Source of the DNA: Apostichopus japonicus
Taxonomy: Eukaryota > Echinodermata > Holothuroidea > Aspidochirotida > Stichopodidae
NCBI RefSeq assembly: GCF_037975245.1
Contig: NC_092564.1
Coordinates: 22,779,984 to 22,843,983, forward strand
DNA: 64,000 bases
Direction of reading: 5' to 3'
Part shown: positions 12,801 through 27,800 of the stretch, in pieces
Layout: each line of letters opens with the position of its first letter
Numbering within the stretch: the first letter of the stretch is position 1
Position numbers and translations under genes: made by a program
Notes under the pieces: model-generated
The model's database searches: none
Seen by the model: the letters and a program-made list of their open reading frames with translations, nothing else
Told to the model about the DNA's origin: nothing

Positions 12801-15800
12801 TGGGACACTCTTCTACTTAAATTTGTATTACTTTCAACTCCCTGATCCGACAACCACATATCAGATAATATACCGTACTCTTCTGAAATCTCTCCACCCC
12901 GTTGGTCCCTCTAGTAACGATCATTGGACACTATGTATGCTAGCTCTTTAGCGCTATGATCTAGTTACGATCATTTGATACACTATGCTATCCTCATTGG
13001 GCCCTGCGCTTGCTACGATCATTTAATACACTGCAAGCTATCCCCACTGGGCCCTGCTTTAGTTACGATCATTTGATGCACTATATGATATCCCAATTGG
13101 GCCTTGCTTGAGTAAAGATCATGTGATACACTGCGTGCTATCCCAATCGGGCCCTGCTCTAGTTACGATCATTTAATACACTGTATGCTATCCCCACTGG
13201 GCCCTGCTCTAGTTACGATAATTTGATACACTATATGCTATCCCAATTGGGCCCTGCTTGAGTTACGATCATGTGGTACAGTGCATGCTATCCCGAACGC
13301 GCCCTGGTCTAGTTACGATCATTTGGTATACTGTATGCTATCCCAACTGGATCCTGCTCTGGTAAAGATCATGTGATACACCGAATGCTATCCCTATTGT
13401 GCCCTGCTCTAGTTACCAACATTTGACGCACTGTATGCTATCCCCATTGGGCCCTGCTATAGCTAGGAACAATCGATACACTGTTTGCTGTCTCCCATTG
13501 GGCCCTGCTCTAGTTAAAATCATTTGGATCCGTATGCTATCACCATTGTGCCCTGCATTAGTTACAATAATTTGATACCTGTATGCTATTCCAGTTGGGC
13601 CTTTCTCGTGTTACCATCACTTGATACACTAAATGCTATCCCCCAGCGGTCCCGCTCTAGCTACGGTCATTTGATACAATTTATGCTATCCCTATGGACC
13701 CTGCTATTGTTACCATCACTCAATACACTGTATAATATCTCTGTTGGGCCCTGCTCTGGTTACGATCATTCGATACTATGTATGCTTCCCCACTGGGCCC
13801 TGCTCTCGTTACGATCATTTGATGTATGCTATGGACATTGGGCATTCCTATTGTTTCCATCACTTGATACACTAGATGCTATCCCCATTTCTCCCTGCTG
13901 TAGTTACGATCATTTGCTATACTGTATACTATCCCTTTGGGCCCTGCTCTGGTTACGATCATTCGATACACTGTATGCTTCCCCACTGGGCCCTGCTCTC
14001 GTTACGATCATTTGATAAATTGTATGCTATCCCCATTTCTCCCTGCTGTAGTTACGATCATTTGCTATACTGTATACTATCCCTTTGGGCCCTGCTCTCG
14101 TTACGATCATTTGATAAATTGTATGCTATCCCCATTTCTCCCTGCTGTAGTTACGATCATTTGCTATACTGTATACTATCCCTTTGGGCCCTGCTCTGGT
14201 TTCGATCATTCGATACACTGTATGCTTCCCCACTGGGCCCTGCTTTCGTTACGATCATTTGATAAATTGTATGCTATCCCCATTTCGCCATGCCGTAGTT
14301 ACGATTATTTGCTATACTGTATACTATCCCTTTGGACCCTGCTTTTGTTACGATCGTTTGATACACTGTATGCTATCCCCACTGGGCCCTGCCTTCGTTG
14401 CGATCATTTGATAAATTGTATGCTATCCCCATTTGGCCCCGTACTAGTTATGATCATTTGCTTCACTGTATACTATACCCCACTGGGCCGTGCTCTAGTT
14501 ACGATCATGTGAAACACTGTATGCTATGGACATTGGGCATTCCTATTGTTTCCATCACTTGATACACTAGATGCTATCCCCATCGGGCCCTATTTAGGAA
14601 CGTTTGATACAATGCATGCTATCCCCTTTATGCCCTGCTCTCGATACGGTTATTTGAACTGTATGCTATCCCCATTGAGCCCTGCTCTCGTTATGTTCAT
14701 TTGATACACTGTATGCTACTGTATGATATTTCCACAATAAAGCAGGTTAGAGTGGTATCCTTCGCTCTACATAACAATAGGGTAAAATCATTGTCATCAA
14801 TCGCCTCATCCCGTACTCCTTTCTTCCCGACACACGTATTGTATGAAAACTCCTGCTTCAAAGTTGCAAACTTATAATGCAAAATCACAAGGGCAAGCAT
14901 GTGAACCAAATTTTAAGTTTAAGTAGATGGTCGAGATGAAGATATCAATCATTTTGTAGACTCACAGTTTATTGTAATATTCCAGTCCTCCCATTTGTCT
15001 AGAATCTGAGTTAAGTTGTGTACAACGTTATAGTCAACTTCGTCTGTACTTCGTTTCTTGTAGATGAAGATTTTTGATGAGTCAGCTGCTTGCGTCACGT
15101 CATAACCTTCGTTTAGCAACTACAAAATGAAATGGGGAGGGCTCAAATTGTTAAACTAGTTTGCTGGAAATCCAATTTAGTCCAAATATAACCTCTCTCA
15201 ACATATTCTAAATACCAATATCTAATTATACCTCCATGCCAGAAACCAGTATACCCCATGCCAGGTACCACTATAAAACTATGCTGGCCACCATTATAAA
15301 GCCATGCCAGATACCAGTAGAAACCATGCCAGAAACCATTATAAAACCATGCAAGATACCACTACAAAACCATGCAAGATACCAATACAATACCATGCCA
15401 GATACCAGTCTATTCCCATGCCAGATACCTTAAGGTATCTTTATACACCCAGTACTGATATTACCCCCCTCCTTTGACTCTCCCACACATATTACCCAGA
15501 GACATTGTATCGTTAAGTAGATACTCTTACCGAGTACTAACATCATGCTTCTCGAGGATACTCCCTCGTTATATTAATAAAACAGTAAGCTTTCGATCCA
15601 CCAAAACAACAACTTATTTCCATTTAGGAGAAACTGCAGTAATTTTCGTGGTTATCAGGTTACGTTGTTTGTTTTTACACGGTTCAAAATAAAAATAGAA
15701 TATACGTACCATGCCATTGATGGTGGGGGCAATTGATTGGTTGAATACCGATAGAGTGAATTTCAAGAAATCTTTGGAGAAAAATCACAAAACATATTAT

Positions 15801-18800
15801 TTCCATCTACCTTTTTAACCATTGTGTTTATTTTTCAAAATTTTCATGTGAATGTATGTGTCACTTCCAGTGGTGAGGTTAGCTGGTACAAACACAAAAA
15901 GCAGTCAGATTATAGAATTTGACATAAAGACTATAATAACAAGGATGTGTATATTCAGTTTCTCTTCATTTTGGTGAATCAATTGCTTAAAGTGTCTTAA
16001 CTTGGAATATTGGCTTGCAATACCAAAGTGGTGTAAAGACGCTGGTTAAGTAACACAAGTAATATTTGAATAACTGGAAAGCCCTTACAATGGTGTGGTT
16101 TTGTGCTTCGGACGTACCTCATCGCTACGCCATTTCATATAAAAATAATTGTAGAACTTAATATCACCACAATCAAACCTCAGCTAAATAAAGCATTGTA
16201 GATCAAAACGTATGCCCTTACTCTACCATGTGACTATCATTGTCAGGCATTTTCAACAGTGGGGTGTACCCTTCACCCTTCAATAGGATGATGTTGGTTT
16301 TAATATGTCTGTTTTGTGAATAATAAGATGTGTAAAATTTCATCTCAGAGATATCATCATCATTGACAAAAAACAAAATGTTTGCAGGTCTACTGACGTA
16401 TCAAAATTATTTGAAGATATATGTTCTTTGTTAAGAAAGCATACGTAACCATCTGCTTGTAAATAATTTTTTTTTATATCATCAGACAGAAAATCGAATA
16501 AGTAGTTCCCTTACCACTAATGACCAAGACCTGAGGCTCACTCTTTACGGTCGTGGTGCCGATTGCTGTACACACATAGCTCCCTTGATTAACTAAGCTC
16601 GCGTTGAAAATAAGTTCTTTTCCACGACTTACAGGTTTTTTTGCCCCCACTCTCGTCCACGATATCAAGTCAGCATTCTTTGCATCGCACGATAAATCGA
16701 ACGACTCGCCCAACTTTAGCGGGTAAAATTTCTTCTCCATGAGTTCCTCTTGAATTATGGGTGGATCTTTTAACGAGGAAAATGATTGAATCAGTTAAAT
16801 GTTCTCCTTTTTTTGCTAGTTTTAACCCCCCCCCCCCCACCCCATCGCCTGCTCCCTCCAGTATTTTCAAAATTTGGTTTTGGTGTCCGTCTATATGTAA
16901 TGGTTGTTAATTTGGCGTGGACTTGATGTTATTTTATCACCTGTTTACAAGGAAACATACCATTGTCCAATGGTAAATTATAACAAATTATTGTCACATA
17001 AGCTATAGTATGTTTTCTCAAATCATGTTGCCAATAAATGCAGTGTCTGTGTCAGCCACATATCACAAATAAACTAGTATGTTTCTTTTAAGCATGTCCA
17101 AAACTGGTTTACACCGGTCTTTACAAATTTTTAGTCAAGGAAGTAAAAAATCATTGGTGTAGGTAACAACTGCAGATAGTTCAGAAATAATGTCAAACAT
17201 GACAATAGCTTTGGCCACTTAAAATTTGAATAGACCCATTGTAGTAGTGATCATTTACATAGCCAGTCTACATCCATTCATCGTAGATTAACTATAGCGC
17301 TGCTCATCAACTCGGACAATTCTTTCGTCCCTTTCAGATTCAAGACCACTGAATCCTTGCAAAAGAGTACATTGGGGTCGTTTCGTGAACTGGAATGTTG
17401 AAAATCTCTACACTTTTCTTAAGAACTGATGGAAGAGAAGTAGAGAATCCATGCAGTCAACATATTTAGTTTTCCACACCAGGAACAGAAAAGACCATTT
17501 TCCACATGCACCAGATTTAAAATAAACACAGTTCACCTCTCAATACCACCCTACAGCAAGTGTGAACAGCTCGTAAGAATGTAGTACTTGGGAGGTTGTT
17601 TCGATATTAAAATCTTCATGATTCAATAAGCATCACCAAACATAATGGAGACGACATTATGTTACATGTTTCACAAGAGGATGAAAGTTTCTTGGTTAAT
17701 GTTCAAAACAAGTTTACACCAGTCCACATAGCTTTTCTTTTCAAATGAGAACTAGATCACAACTTAACTATTCACCAATAAAGTCACACATTAATATAGC
17801 TTTGGTAAGTATGAAATGTAATATATACGATTCTCATACTTTGTATCAATTTTGATGTTTGACAGGGAACATCAGCAGAGATTTTTGGTCAATGAAGTAG
17901 AACATCACATGTAGCAAAGATCTGTGCAAATAAGCCATAGAGTTTAGCTTCTTGCCAAACTAGCCTTATATGGTAATTAATTGATAAAAGAATTTGTCCG
18001 TGATAGTTTTCAGTAACTTCCTGTCAAAAATTCTAGGATTTTAATGTTTTTTTTTTTTAAATTGGAATTTGACTATCAAAACAAGACTCAATTTAACAGC
18101 TAGCATTCAGATAACCCTTTTTTTAATTCTTCCCAATATAAAAGAGATTCTCTCATACTAACCTTTAACAGTAATGGTAAAAGAACATTCATCAGTATTT
18201 CGAGACAAATCTTGACAAGAACAAGTCACTGTCGTTACTCCCACTGGAAAGCCACTTTCTCTTGATGCATTACAAGCAGCTTCAATGTCGGTGTCAATGT
18301 TGTCAGAACATGATGCAACAAAATCAACTCTTGCAGTTGTTCCTTCTTGTAGCCTAACACCAGTATCTATATTATCTGGACAACTAGCCGTAGGGTGAGT
18401 CACATCTTCAAATGATAATAGCAAATAAGAAAGATTAACTACCAAATGTACTGGGATGTTATTCATTTTATTATTTTTGTATTATTATCATCTTTAATGA
18501 GGGCAGTCCTGCTCAGTACAGATTTTACTGTATATTTTACTGTACATTTAACTAATAGAAGGCCATAAGCAGGGACACTGCTCAATGTTCAATGCTAAAT
18601 ATTCAACACTTTGATGGTCACAAAAGTTGAAGTTTGTCGTCTAAATATGATAGCAATAAACGCATTTGCAAGTGTCAGCCAAGGAATTAAGACATCATTG
18701 GTGTAGGTAACAACTGCAGTTAGTTCAGAATTAAGATCAGACGTTTCAATAGCTTTGGTCACTTTAACTTTGATAAGACCAGTATAGATAAATGTTTGTG

Positions 18801-21800
18801 TTCAAAAGAGAGCATAAGAAGACATGTTTGGTCAAGAAAGTAGAACATCACATGTGTAGGTAAGATCTGTGCAGATCAGCCACAGAGTTAAGCGTCTTTG
18901 TCCGTGATAGTTCTAGTAATTTCCCATCAAATATACTAGGCTTTTAATTTTCTTTATTGATATTGGAATTTGGAATTTGACTATCAAAACAAGACACAAT
19001 TTAATAGGTAGCATTCAGATTACCTTTTTTATTTAAATCTTTGCAATAAGTAAGAAAGTCTCTCAAACTAACCTGTAACTGTGACGGTGAAAAAACACTC
19101 GTCAGTATTTTGAGACATATCTTCACAAGAACAGGTGACTGTCGTTACTCCCACTGGAAATTCACTTTCGCTTCTTGCATTACAAACAGCTTGAATGCCT
19201 TTGTCAATGTTGTCAGAACATAATGCCACAAAGTCAACTCTTGCAGTGGTTCCTTCTTGCAGCCTTGCATCAGTATCTATATCATTTGGACAGCTAGCCG
19301 TAGGGTGAGTCACATCTTTTAATTATAAAAGAAACTAAGAATATTAAAAAGCAAATGTATTCCGATGTATTTTTTACTGTAGATTAAACGATTAGAAGGT
19401 GATAAGAAATGACACTTTTCACTTTTCATCGCTAAATAATCAACAAATTGATGATTACAGAAGCTAGAGTATGTCACGTAAAAGATGTTTCCAAAAAAAT
19501 GCAATTGCAAGTATCATCCACATATCACAAAAAAAATCCACTCCTCATGACGTTTCATTTTAAGCAAAAGGAATGTGGAAATTTGGTTTACACGGGTCTT
19601 CACGACTTTTCAGACAAGGAAGTACAGAATCATAGGTATACGCAGCAGCTTTGTTCTTACCAATAAAGTTAAACATTAATATAGCTTTAGTCAGCCTGAT
19701 ATGTTCTAATAGCCAAGTTTAATACTTTGTTTCAATTTCTGTGTTTGGAAGGAAGCATACTTAGAAGACAGTTTTGGTCGAGGAAGTAGAATATCACATG
19801 AGTAGGTTAAATCTGTTCAGATCAGCCACAGAGTAAAGCCTCTTGCCAAACTAGCCGTATCTTGTGCTGACATGATATAAGCATTTGTCCTTGATAGTTT
19901 TCATTAACTTCCTATTAAAAAATTAGGCTTTTACTGTTTTTTTATATTGGAACTTAACTATCAAAACAAAATTCAAACAGATAGCATTCATATACCCTTT
20001 TTTAAATCCTTTGCAATATATAAAAAAGTTTCTCAAACTAACCGTTAACACTGACATTGAAAGAACAATCGTCAGTATTTTTGGACAAATCTTGACAAGA
20101 ACAAGTCACTATCGTGACTCCAATTAGAAATTCACTTCCGCTGGTTGCAGTACAATCAGCTTGAATGTCTGTGTCAATGTTGTCAGAACATGATGCCAGA
20201 AAATCAACTATTGCAGTGGTTCCTCCTTGAAGATTTGCATCAGTACTTATATTTTCTTGACAACTAGCCATAGGGGGTGTCACATCTTTAAAGTATAAAA
20301 GCAGACAAGAAATGTTCTCTAGCAATTGTACTCAGACATGCTTCCGCTGTAGACTTAACTCATAAAAGGTAATTAGAAGGGTCATTTCTCATTGTCCAAC
20401 TCTAAATATTCTACAAATCGATTGTCACAAAACGCTGTGGTAGTCGTCTAAAGCATGTTGACAATAATTCAAGCTGAAGGATATATAACATATATAACGA
20501 AATATAGGAAAGTTCTCTCAAACTAACCTTTAACGGTGACATTGAAAGAACAGTCATCAGCATTTCGAGACAAATCTTGACAAGAACATATCACTATCGT
20601 TACTCCAACTGGTAATTCACTTCCGCTGATTGCAGTACAATCAGCTTGAATGTCTGTGTCAATGTTGTCAGAACATGATGTCACAAAATTAACTATTGCA
20701 GTGGTTCCTCCTTGAAGATTTGCATCAGTACTTATATTTTCTTGACAACTAGCCATAGGGGGAGTCACATCTTTAAAGTATAAAAGCAGACAAGAAATAT
20801 TCTCTAGCAATTGTACTCAGACATGCTTCCGCTGTAGACTTAACTCATAAAAGGTAATTAGAAGGGTCATTTCTCATTGTCCAACTCTAAATATTCTACA
20901 AATCGATTGTCACAAAACGCTGTAGTAGTCTTCTAAAGCATGTTGACAATAATTCAAGCTGCAGGATATATAATATATATAACGAAATATAAGAAAGTTC
21001 TCTCAAACTAACCTTTAACTGTGACATTGAAAAAACAGTCCTCAGTATTTCGAGACAAATCTTGACAAGAACAAATCACTATCGTTACTCCAACTGGAAA
21101 TTCACTTCCGCTGATTGCAGTACAATCAGCTTGAATGTCTGTGTCAACGTTGTCAGAACATGATGTCACAAAATTAACTATTGCAGTGGTTCCTCCTTGA
21201 AGATTTGCATCAGTACTTATATTTTCTTGACAACTAGCCATAGGGGGAGTCACATCTTTAAAGTATAAAAGCAGACAAGAAATATTCTCTAGCAATTGTA
21301 CTCAGACATGCTTCCGCTGTAGACTTAACTCATAAAAGGTAATTAGAAGGGTCATTTCTCATTGTCCAACTCTAAATATTCTACAAATCGATTGTCACAA
21401 AACGCTGTAGTAGTCGTCTAAAGCATGTTGACAATAATTCAAGCTGAAGGATATATAACATATATAACGAAATATAGGAAAGTTCTCTCAAACTAACCTT
21501 TAACGGTGACATTGAAAGAACAGTCCTCAGTATTTCGAGACAAATCTTGACAAGAACATATCACTATCGTTACTCCAACTGGAAATTCACTTCCGCTGAT
21601 TGCAGTACAATCAGCTTGAATGTCTGTGTCAATATTGTCAGAACATGATGTCACAAAATCAACTCTTGCAGTGGTTCCTCCTTGCAGACTTCCACCAGTA
21701 GTTATATCATTTGGACAGCTAGCCGTAGGGTGAGTCACATCTGCAAATATAGAAGAAAATAAGAAGAATTAATTACAAAATGTATTAAGATGTAATTCTT

Positions 21801-24800
21801 TTGTAGATTTAACTATTGGGAGGTGATAAGAACTGACACTGCTCATTGTCCAACGCTTAATATTTAACAAATTGATGGTCAGAAAAGCTATAGTATGTCG
21901 TCCAAAACATGGTGACAATATGCGCAGTTGCAAGTGTCAGCCACATAGCCTATCACAAAATATGCCAGTAATGATGTTCTAAGCTGGGAGAATGTTCAAA
22001 ATTGGTTTACACCGGTCTTTACAACTTTTCGATCAAGGAAGTAAAACACCATTGGTGCAGGTAACAACTGTTAATAGTTCAGAAGATCAAACGTTACAAT
22101 TTTTGTGTTTGAAAGGGGGCATGCGAAGAGATGTTTGGTCAAAGGGTAGAACATCACATGTGTAAGTTAGATCTGTGCAGATCAGCTACGGAGTTAGGCT
22201 TCTAGTCAAACTAGCCATATCTGTTGCATAATTGATATGGGCATTCGTCCGTAAGAGTTTTCCGTAAAATCCCATCAAATGAACTAGGCTTTTAATGTTC
22301 TTCATTGATAATGGAAATAAATTTTCGAGAAAAGACTCAATCAAACAGGAAGCATTCAGATAACCTTTTTTTGAAAACTTCTTTGCATTATGTAAGAAAT
22401 ATACTCAAAATTACCTTTAACTGTGACGGTGAAAGAACATTCATCAGTATTTTGTGACAAATCTTCACAAGAACAAGTCACTGTTGTTACTCCCACTGGG
22501 AATTTACGTTGGCTCGTTGCATTACAAGCAGCTTGAATGCCTGTGTCAACGTTGTCAGAACATGATGCCTCAAAGTTAACTCTTGCAGTGGTTCCATTTT
22601 GCAGCCTTGCATCAGTATCTATATCATTTGGACAGCTAGCCGTAGGATGAGTCACATCTTCAAATTATAAAAGCAGACAAGAAAGGTTAACTAGCAAATT
22701 TACTCAGATGTGATAGTACTGTAGATTTAACCATTGGAAGGTGCTAAGAAATAAACTTGCTCGTTGTCTAACTCAAAATTTTCAACAAATTGATGGTCAC
22801 AAAAGCTATTGTATGTCGTCTCAAATGGGTTGCCAATAAATGCAGTTGCAAGTGTCAGCCACATATCATAAAATCTAATACAAATTATGTTGTTCAAGCC
22901 AAAAGAATGTCTAAAACTGGTTAACCCTTGTCGTAACAACTTTTCATTCCAGGAAGTAAAACATCATAGGTATAGGTAACAGCTTTGTTGTTCATCAATA
23001 AAGTTAAACATTAATATAGCTGTGGTCAGCCTGAAATGTCATAAAGGCCCATTCCGATAGTTTTCATTGTTTGAAAGGGAGCATAAGAAGAGATTTTTAG
23101 TTAAAGTAGTAGAAAATCACATGTGTAGGTAAGATCTGTTCAGATCAACCACGGAGTTAGGATACTAGCCAAACTAGCCTTATCTTGTGCTTATTTGATA
23201 CAAGCATTTGTCCGTGATAGTTTTCCGTAAATTCACATAAAATGAACTAGGCTTTGAATGTTCTTTATTGATAATGGTAATAAACTTTCGAGAAAAGACT
23301 TAATCAAACAGACAGCATTCAGATAACCTTTTTTTTAAAACTTCTTTGCATTATGTAAGAAATTCACTCAAAATTACCTTTAACTGTGACGGTGAAAGAA
23401 CATTCATCAGTATTTTGTGACAAATCTTCACAGGAACAAGTCACTGTTGTTACTCCCATTGAAAATTCACTTTGGCTTGTTGCATTACAAGCAGCTTGAA
23501 TGCCTGTGTCAACGTTTTCAGAACATGATGCCACAAAGTCAACTCTTGCAGTGGTTCCATTTTGCAGCCTTGCATCAGTATCTATATCATTTGGACAGCT
23601 TGCCGTAGGATGAGTCACATCTTCAACTTATAAAAGAAGACAAGAAAGGTTAACTAGCAAATGTACTCAGATGAGATAGTACTTTAGATTTAACTATTGG
23701 AAGGTGCTAAGAAATAAACTTGCTCATTGTCTAACTCAAAATTGTCAACAAATTGATGGTCACAAAAGCTATGGTTTGTCGTCTCAAATGGGTTGCCAAT
23801 AAATGCAGTCGCAAGTGTCAGCCTTATATCATAAAATCTAATACAAATTATGTTGTTCAAGCCAAAAGAATGTCTAAAACTGGTTAACCCTTGTCGTCAC
23901 AACTTTTCATTCAAGGAAGTAAAACATCATGGGTATAGGTAACAGCTTTGTTGTTCATCAATAAAGTTAAACATTAATATAGCTTTGGTCAGCCTGAAAT
24001 GTCATAAAGGCCCATTCCGATAGTTTTCTGTGTTTGAAAGGGAGCATAAGAAGGGATTTTTGGTTAAAGTAGTAGAACATCACATGTGTAGGTAAGGTCT
24101 GTTCAGATCAACCACGGAGTTAGGATTCTAGCCTTATCTGGTGCTTATTTGATACAAGCATTTGTCCGTAATAGTTTTCCGTAAATTCCTATCAAATAAA
24201 CTAGGCTTTGAATGTTCTTTATTGATAATGGAAATAAACTTTCGAAGAAGACTCACTCAAACAGGCAGCATTCAGATAACCTTTTTTTAAACTTCTTTGC
24301 ATTATGTAAGAAGTTCACTCAAAATTACCTTTAACTGTGACGGTGAAAGAACATTCATCAGTATTTTGTGACAAATCTTCACAGGAACAAGTCACTGTTG
24401 TAACTCCAATTGGAAATTCACTTTGGCTTGTTGCATTACAAGCAGCTTGAATGCCTGTGTCAACGTTGTCAGAACATGATGCCACAAAGTCAACTCTTGC
24501 AGTTGTTCCATTTTGCAGACTTGCATTAGTATCGATATCATTTGAACAGCTAGCCGTAGGATGAGTCACATCTACATATTATAAAGGCAGACAAGAAAGG
24601 TTAACTAGCAAATGTACTCAGATGTGATAGTACTGTAGATTTAACTATTGGAAGGTGCTAAGAAATAAAATTGCTTATCGTCTCACTCAAAATTTTCAAC
24701 AAATTGATGGTCACAAAAGCTATTGTTTGTCGTCTAAATGATGTTGCCAATAAATGCAGTTGCAAGTGTCAGCCACATATCATAAAATCTACGGGAAATG

Positions 24801-27800
24801 ATGTTTTTAAGCGAGAAGAATATCTAATACTGGTCAACACTTGTCGTCACAACTTTTCATTCAAGGAAGTAAAACATTATGGGTATAGGTATAAGTGACA
24901 GCTTTCTTGTTCTTCAATAAAGTTAAACATTAATATAGCTTTTGTTAGTCTAAATATCATAAAGACCGATTCCGATGCTTCATATCAATTTTTTTTTGTG
25001 TTGGAAAGGGAGCATAAGAAGAGATGTTTGGTCAAGGAAGTAAAACATGACATGTGTAGGTAAGATCTGTGCAGATCAGCTACGGAGTTAGGATTCTAGC
25101 CAAACTAGCCTTATCTGGTGCTTATTTGATACAAACATTCGTTCGTAATAGTTTTCCGTTAATTCCCATCAAATGAACTAGGCTTTGAATGTTCTTTATT
25201 GATAATGGAAATAAACTTTCGAGAAAAGACTCAATCAAACAGGAAGCATTCAGAGAACCTTTTTTTGAAAACTTCTTTGCCTTATGTTTGAAATATACTC
25301 AAAATTACCTTTAACTGTGACGGTGAAAGAACATTCATCAGTATTTTGTGACAAATCTTCACAGGAACAAGTCACTGTTGTTACTCCCACTGGGAATTTA
25401 CGTTGGCTCGTTGCATTACAAGCAGCTTGAATGCCTGTGTCAACGTTGTCAGAACATGATGCCTCAAAGTTAACTCTTGCAGTGGTTCCATTTTGCAGAC
25501 TTGCATCAGTATCTATATCATTTGGACAGCTAGCCGTAGGATGAGTCACATCTTCATATGATAAAAGCAGACAAGAAAGGCTAACTAGCAAATGTACTCA
25601 GATGAGATAGTACTGTAGATTTAACTATTGGAAGGTGCTAAGAAATAAACTTGCTCATCGTCTAACTCAAAATTTCCAACAAATTGATGGTCACAAAAGC
25701 TATTGTATGTCGTCTCAAATGGGTTGCCAATAAATGCAGTTGCAAGTGTCAGCCACATATCATAAAATCTAATACAAATTATGTTGTTAAAGCCAAAAGA
25801 ATGTCTAAAACTGGTTAACCCTTGTCGTCACAACTTTTCATTCAAGGAAGTAAAACATCATGGGTATAGGTAACAGCTTTGTTGTTCATCAATAAAGTTA
25901 AACATTAATATAGCTTTGGTCAGCCTGAAATGTAATAAAGGCCCATTCCTTAAGTTTTCTGTGTTGGAAAGGGAGCATAAGAAGAGATTTTTGGTTAAAG
26001 TAGTAGAACATCACATGTGTAAGTAAGATTTGTTCAGATCAACCACGGAGTTAGGATTCTAGCCAAACTAGCCTTATATGGTGCTTATTTGATACAAGCA
26101 TTTGTCCGTAATAGTTTTCCGTAAATTCCCATCAAATGAACTAGGCTTTGAACGTTCTTTATTGAAAATGGAAATAAACTTTCGAAGAAGACTCAATCAA
26201 ACAGGCAGCATTCAGATAACCTTTTTTTAAACTTCTTTGCATTATGTAAGAAGTTCACTCAAAATTACCTTTAACTGTGACGGTGAAAGAACATTCATCA
26301 GTATTTTGTGACAAATCTTCACAGGAACAAGTCACTGTTGTTACACCCATTGGAAATTCACTTTGGCTTGTTGCATTACAAGCAGCTTGAATGCCTGTGT
26401 CAACGTTTTCAGAACATGATGCCACAAAGTCAACTCTTGCAGTGGTTCCATTTTGCAGACTTGCATTAGTATTGATATCATTTGGACAGCTAGCCGTAGG
26501 ATGAGTCACATCTTCAAATTATAAAAGCAGACAAGAAAGGTTAACTAGCAAATGTACTCAGATGTGATAGCACTGTAGATTTAACTATTGGAAGGTGCTA
26601 AGAAGTAAAATTGCTCATTGTCTCACTCAAAATTTTCAACAAATTGATGGTCACAAAAGCTATTGTATGACGTCTAAAAGATGTTGCTAATAAATGCAGT
26701 TGCAAGTGTCAGCCACATATCATAAAATCTACGAGCAATGATGTTTTTAAGCGAGAAGAATATCTAATACTGGTCAACACTTGTCGTCACAACTTTTCAT
26801 TCAAGGAAGTAAAACATTATGGGTATAGGTTTAGGTGACAGCTTTCTTGTTCTTCAATAAAGTTAAACATTAATATAGCTTTTGTTAGTCTGAAATATCA
26901 TAAAGACCGATTCCGATACTTCATATCAATTTTTTTTTTGTGTTGGAAAGGTACTATAAGAAGAGATGTTTAGTCAAGGAAGTAAAACATGACATGTGTA
27001 GGTAAGATCTGTGCAGATCAGCTACGGAGTTAGGATTCTAGCCAAACTAGCCTTATCTGGTGCTTAATTGATACAAACATTCGTTCGTAATAGTTTTCCG
27101 TAAATTCCCATCAAATGAACTAGGCTTTGAATGTTCTTCATTGATAATGGAAATAAACTTTCGAGAAAAGACTCAATCAAACAGGCAGCATTCAGATAAC
27201 CTTTTTTTGAAAACTTCTTTGCATTATGTAAGAAATATTCTCAAAATTACCTTTAACTGTGACGGTGAAAGAACATTCATCAGTATTTTGTGACAAATCT
27301 TCACAGGAACAAGTCACTGTTGTTCCTCCCATTGGAAATTCACTTTGGCTTGTTGCATTACAAGCAGCTTGAATGCCTGTGTCAACGTTGTCAGAACATG
27401 ATGCCACAAAGTCAACTCTTGCAGTGGTTCCATTTTGCAGCCTTGCATTAGTATCTATATCATTTGGACAGCTAGCCGTAGGATGAGTCACATCTTCATA
27501 TGATAAAAGCAGACAAGAAAGGTTAACTAGCAAATGTACTCAGATGTGATAGTACTGTAGATTTAACTATTGGAAGGTGCTAAGAAATAAACTTGCTCAT
27601 TGTCTAACTCAAAATTTCCAACAAATTGATGGTCACAAAAGCTATTGTATGTCGTCTCAAATGGGTTGCCAATAAATGCAGTTGCAAGTGTCAGCCACAT
27701 ATCATAAAATCTAATACAAATTATGTTGTTAAAGCCAAAAGAATGTCTAAAACTGGTTAACCCTTGTCGTCACAACTTTTCATTCAAGGAAGTAAAACAT

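Noticed and set aside
13524-14512. Overlapping plus-strand open frames up to 191 codons with repeated W-A-L-L-S-L-R-S-F-D
   Set aside because: They are produced by the 50-bp minisatellite. Three frames give related peptides, as expected from a repeat rather than a gene.
16767-18162. A possible 49th, degenerate HYR exon
   Set aside because: Intron-type array sequence is present, but I found no trace of the T-C-S-C or D-V-T-x-P motifs between the copies.
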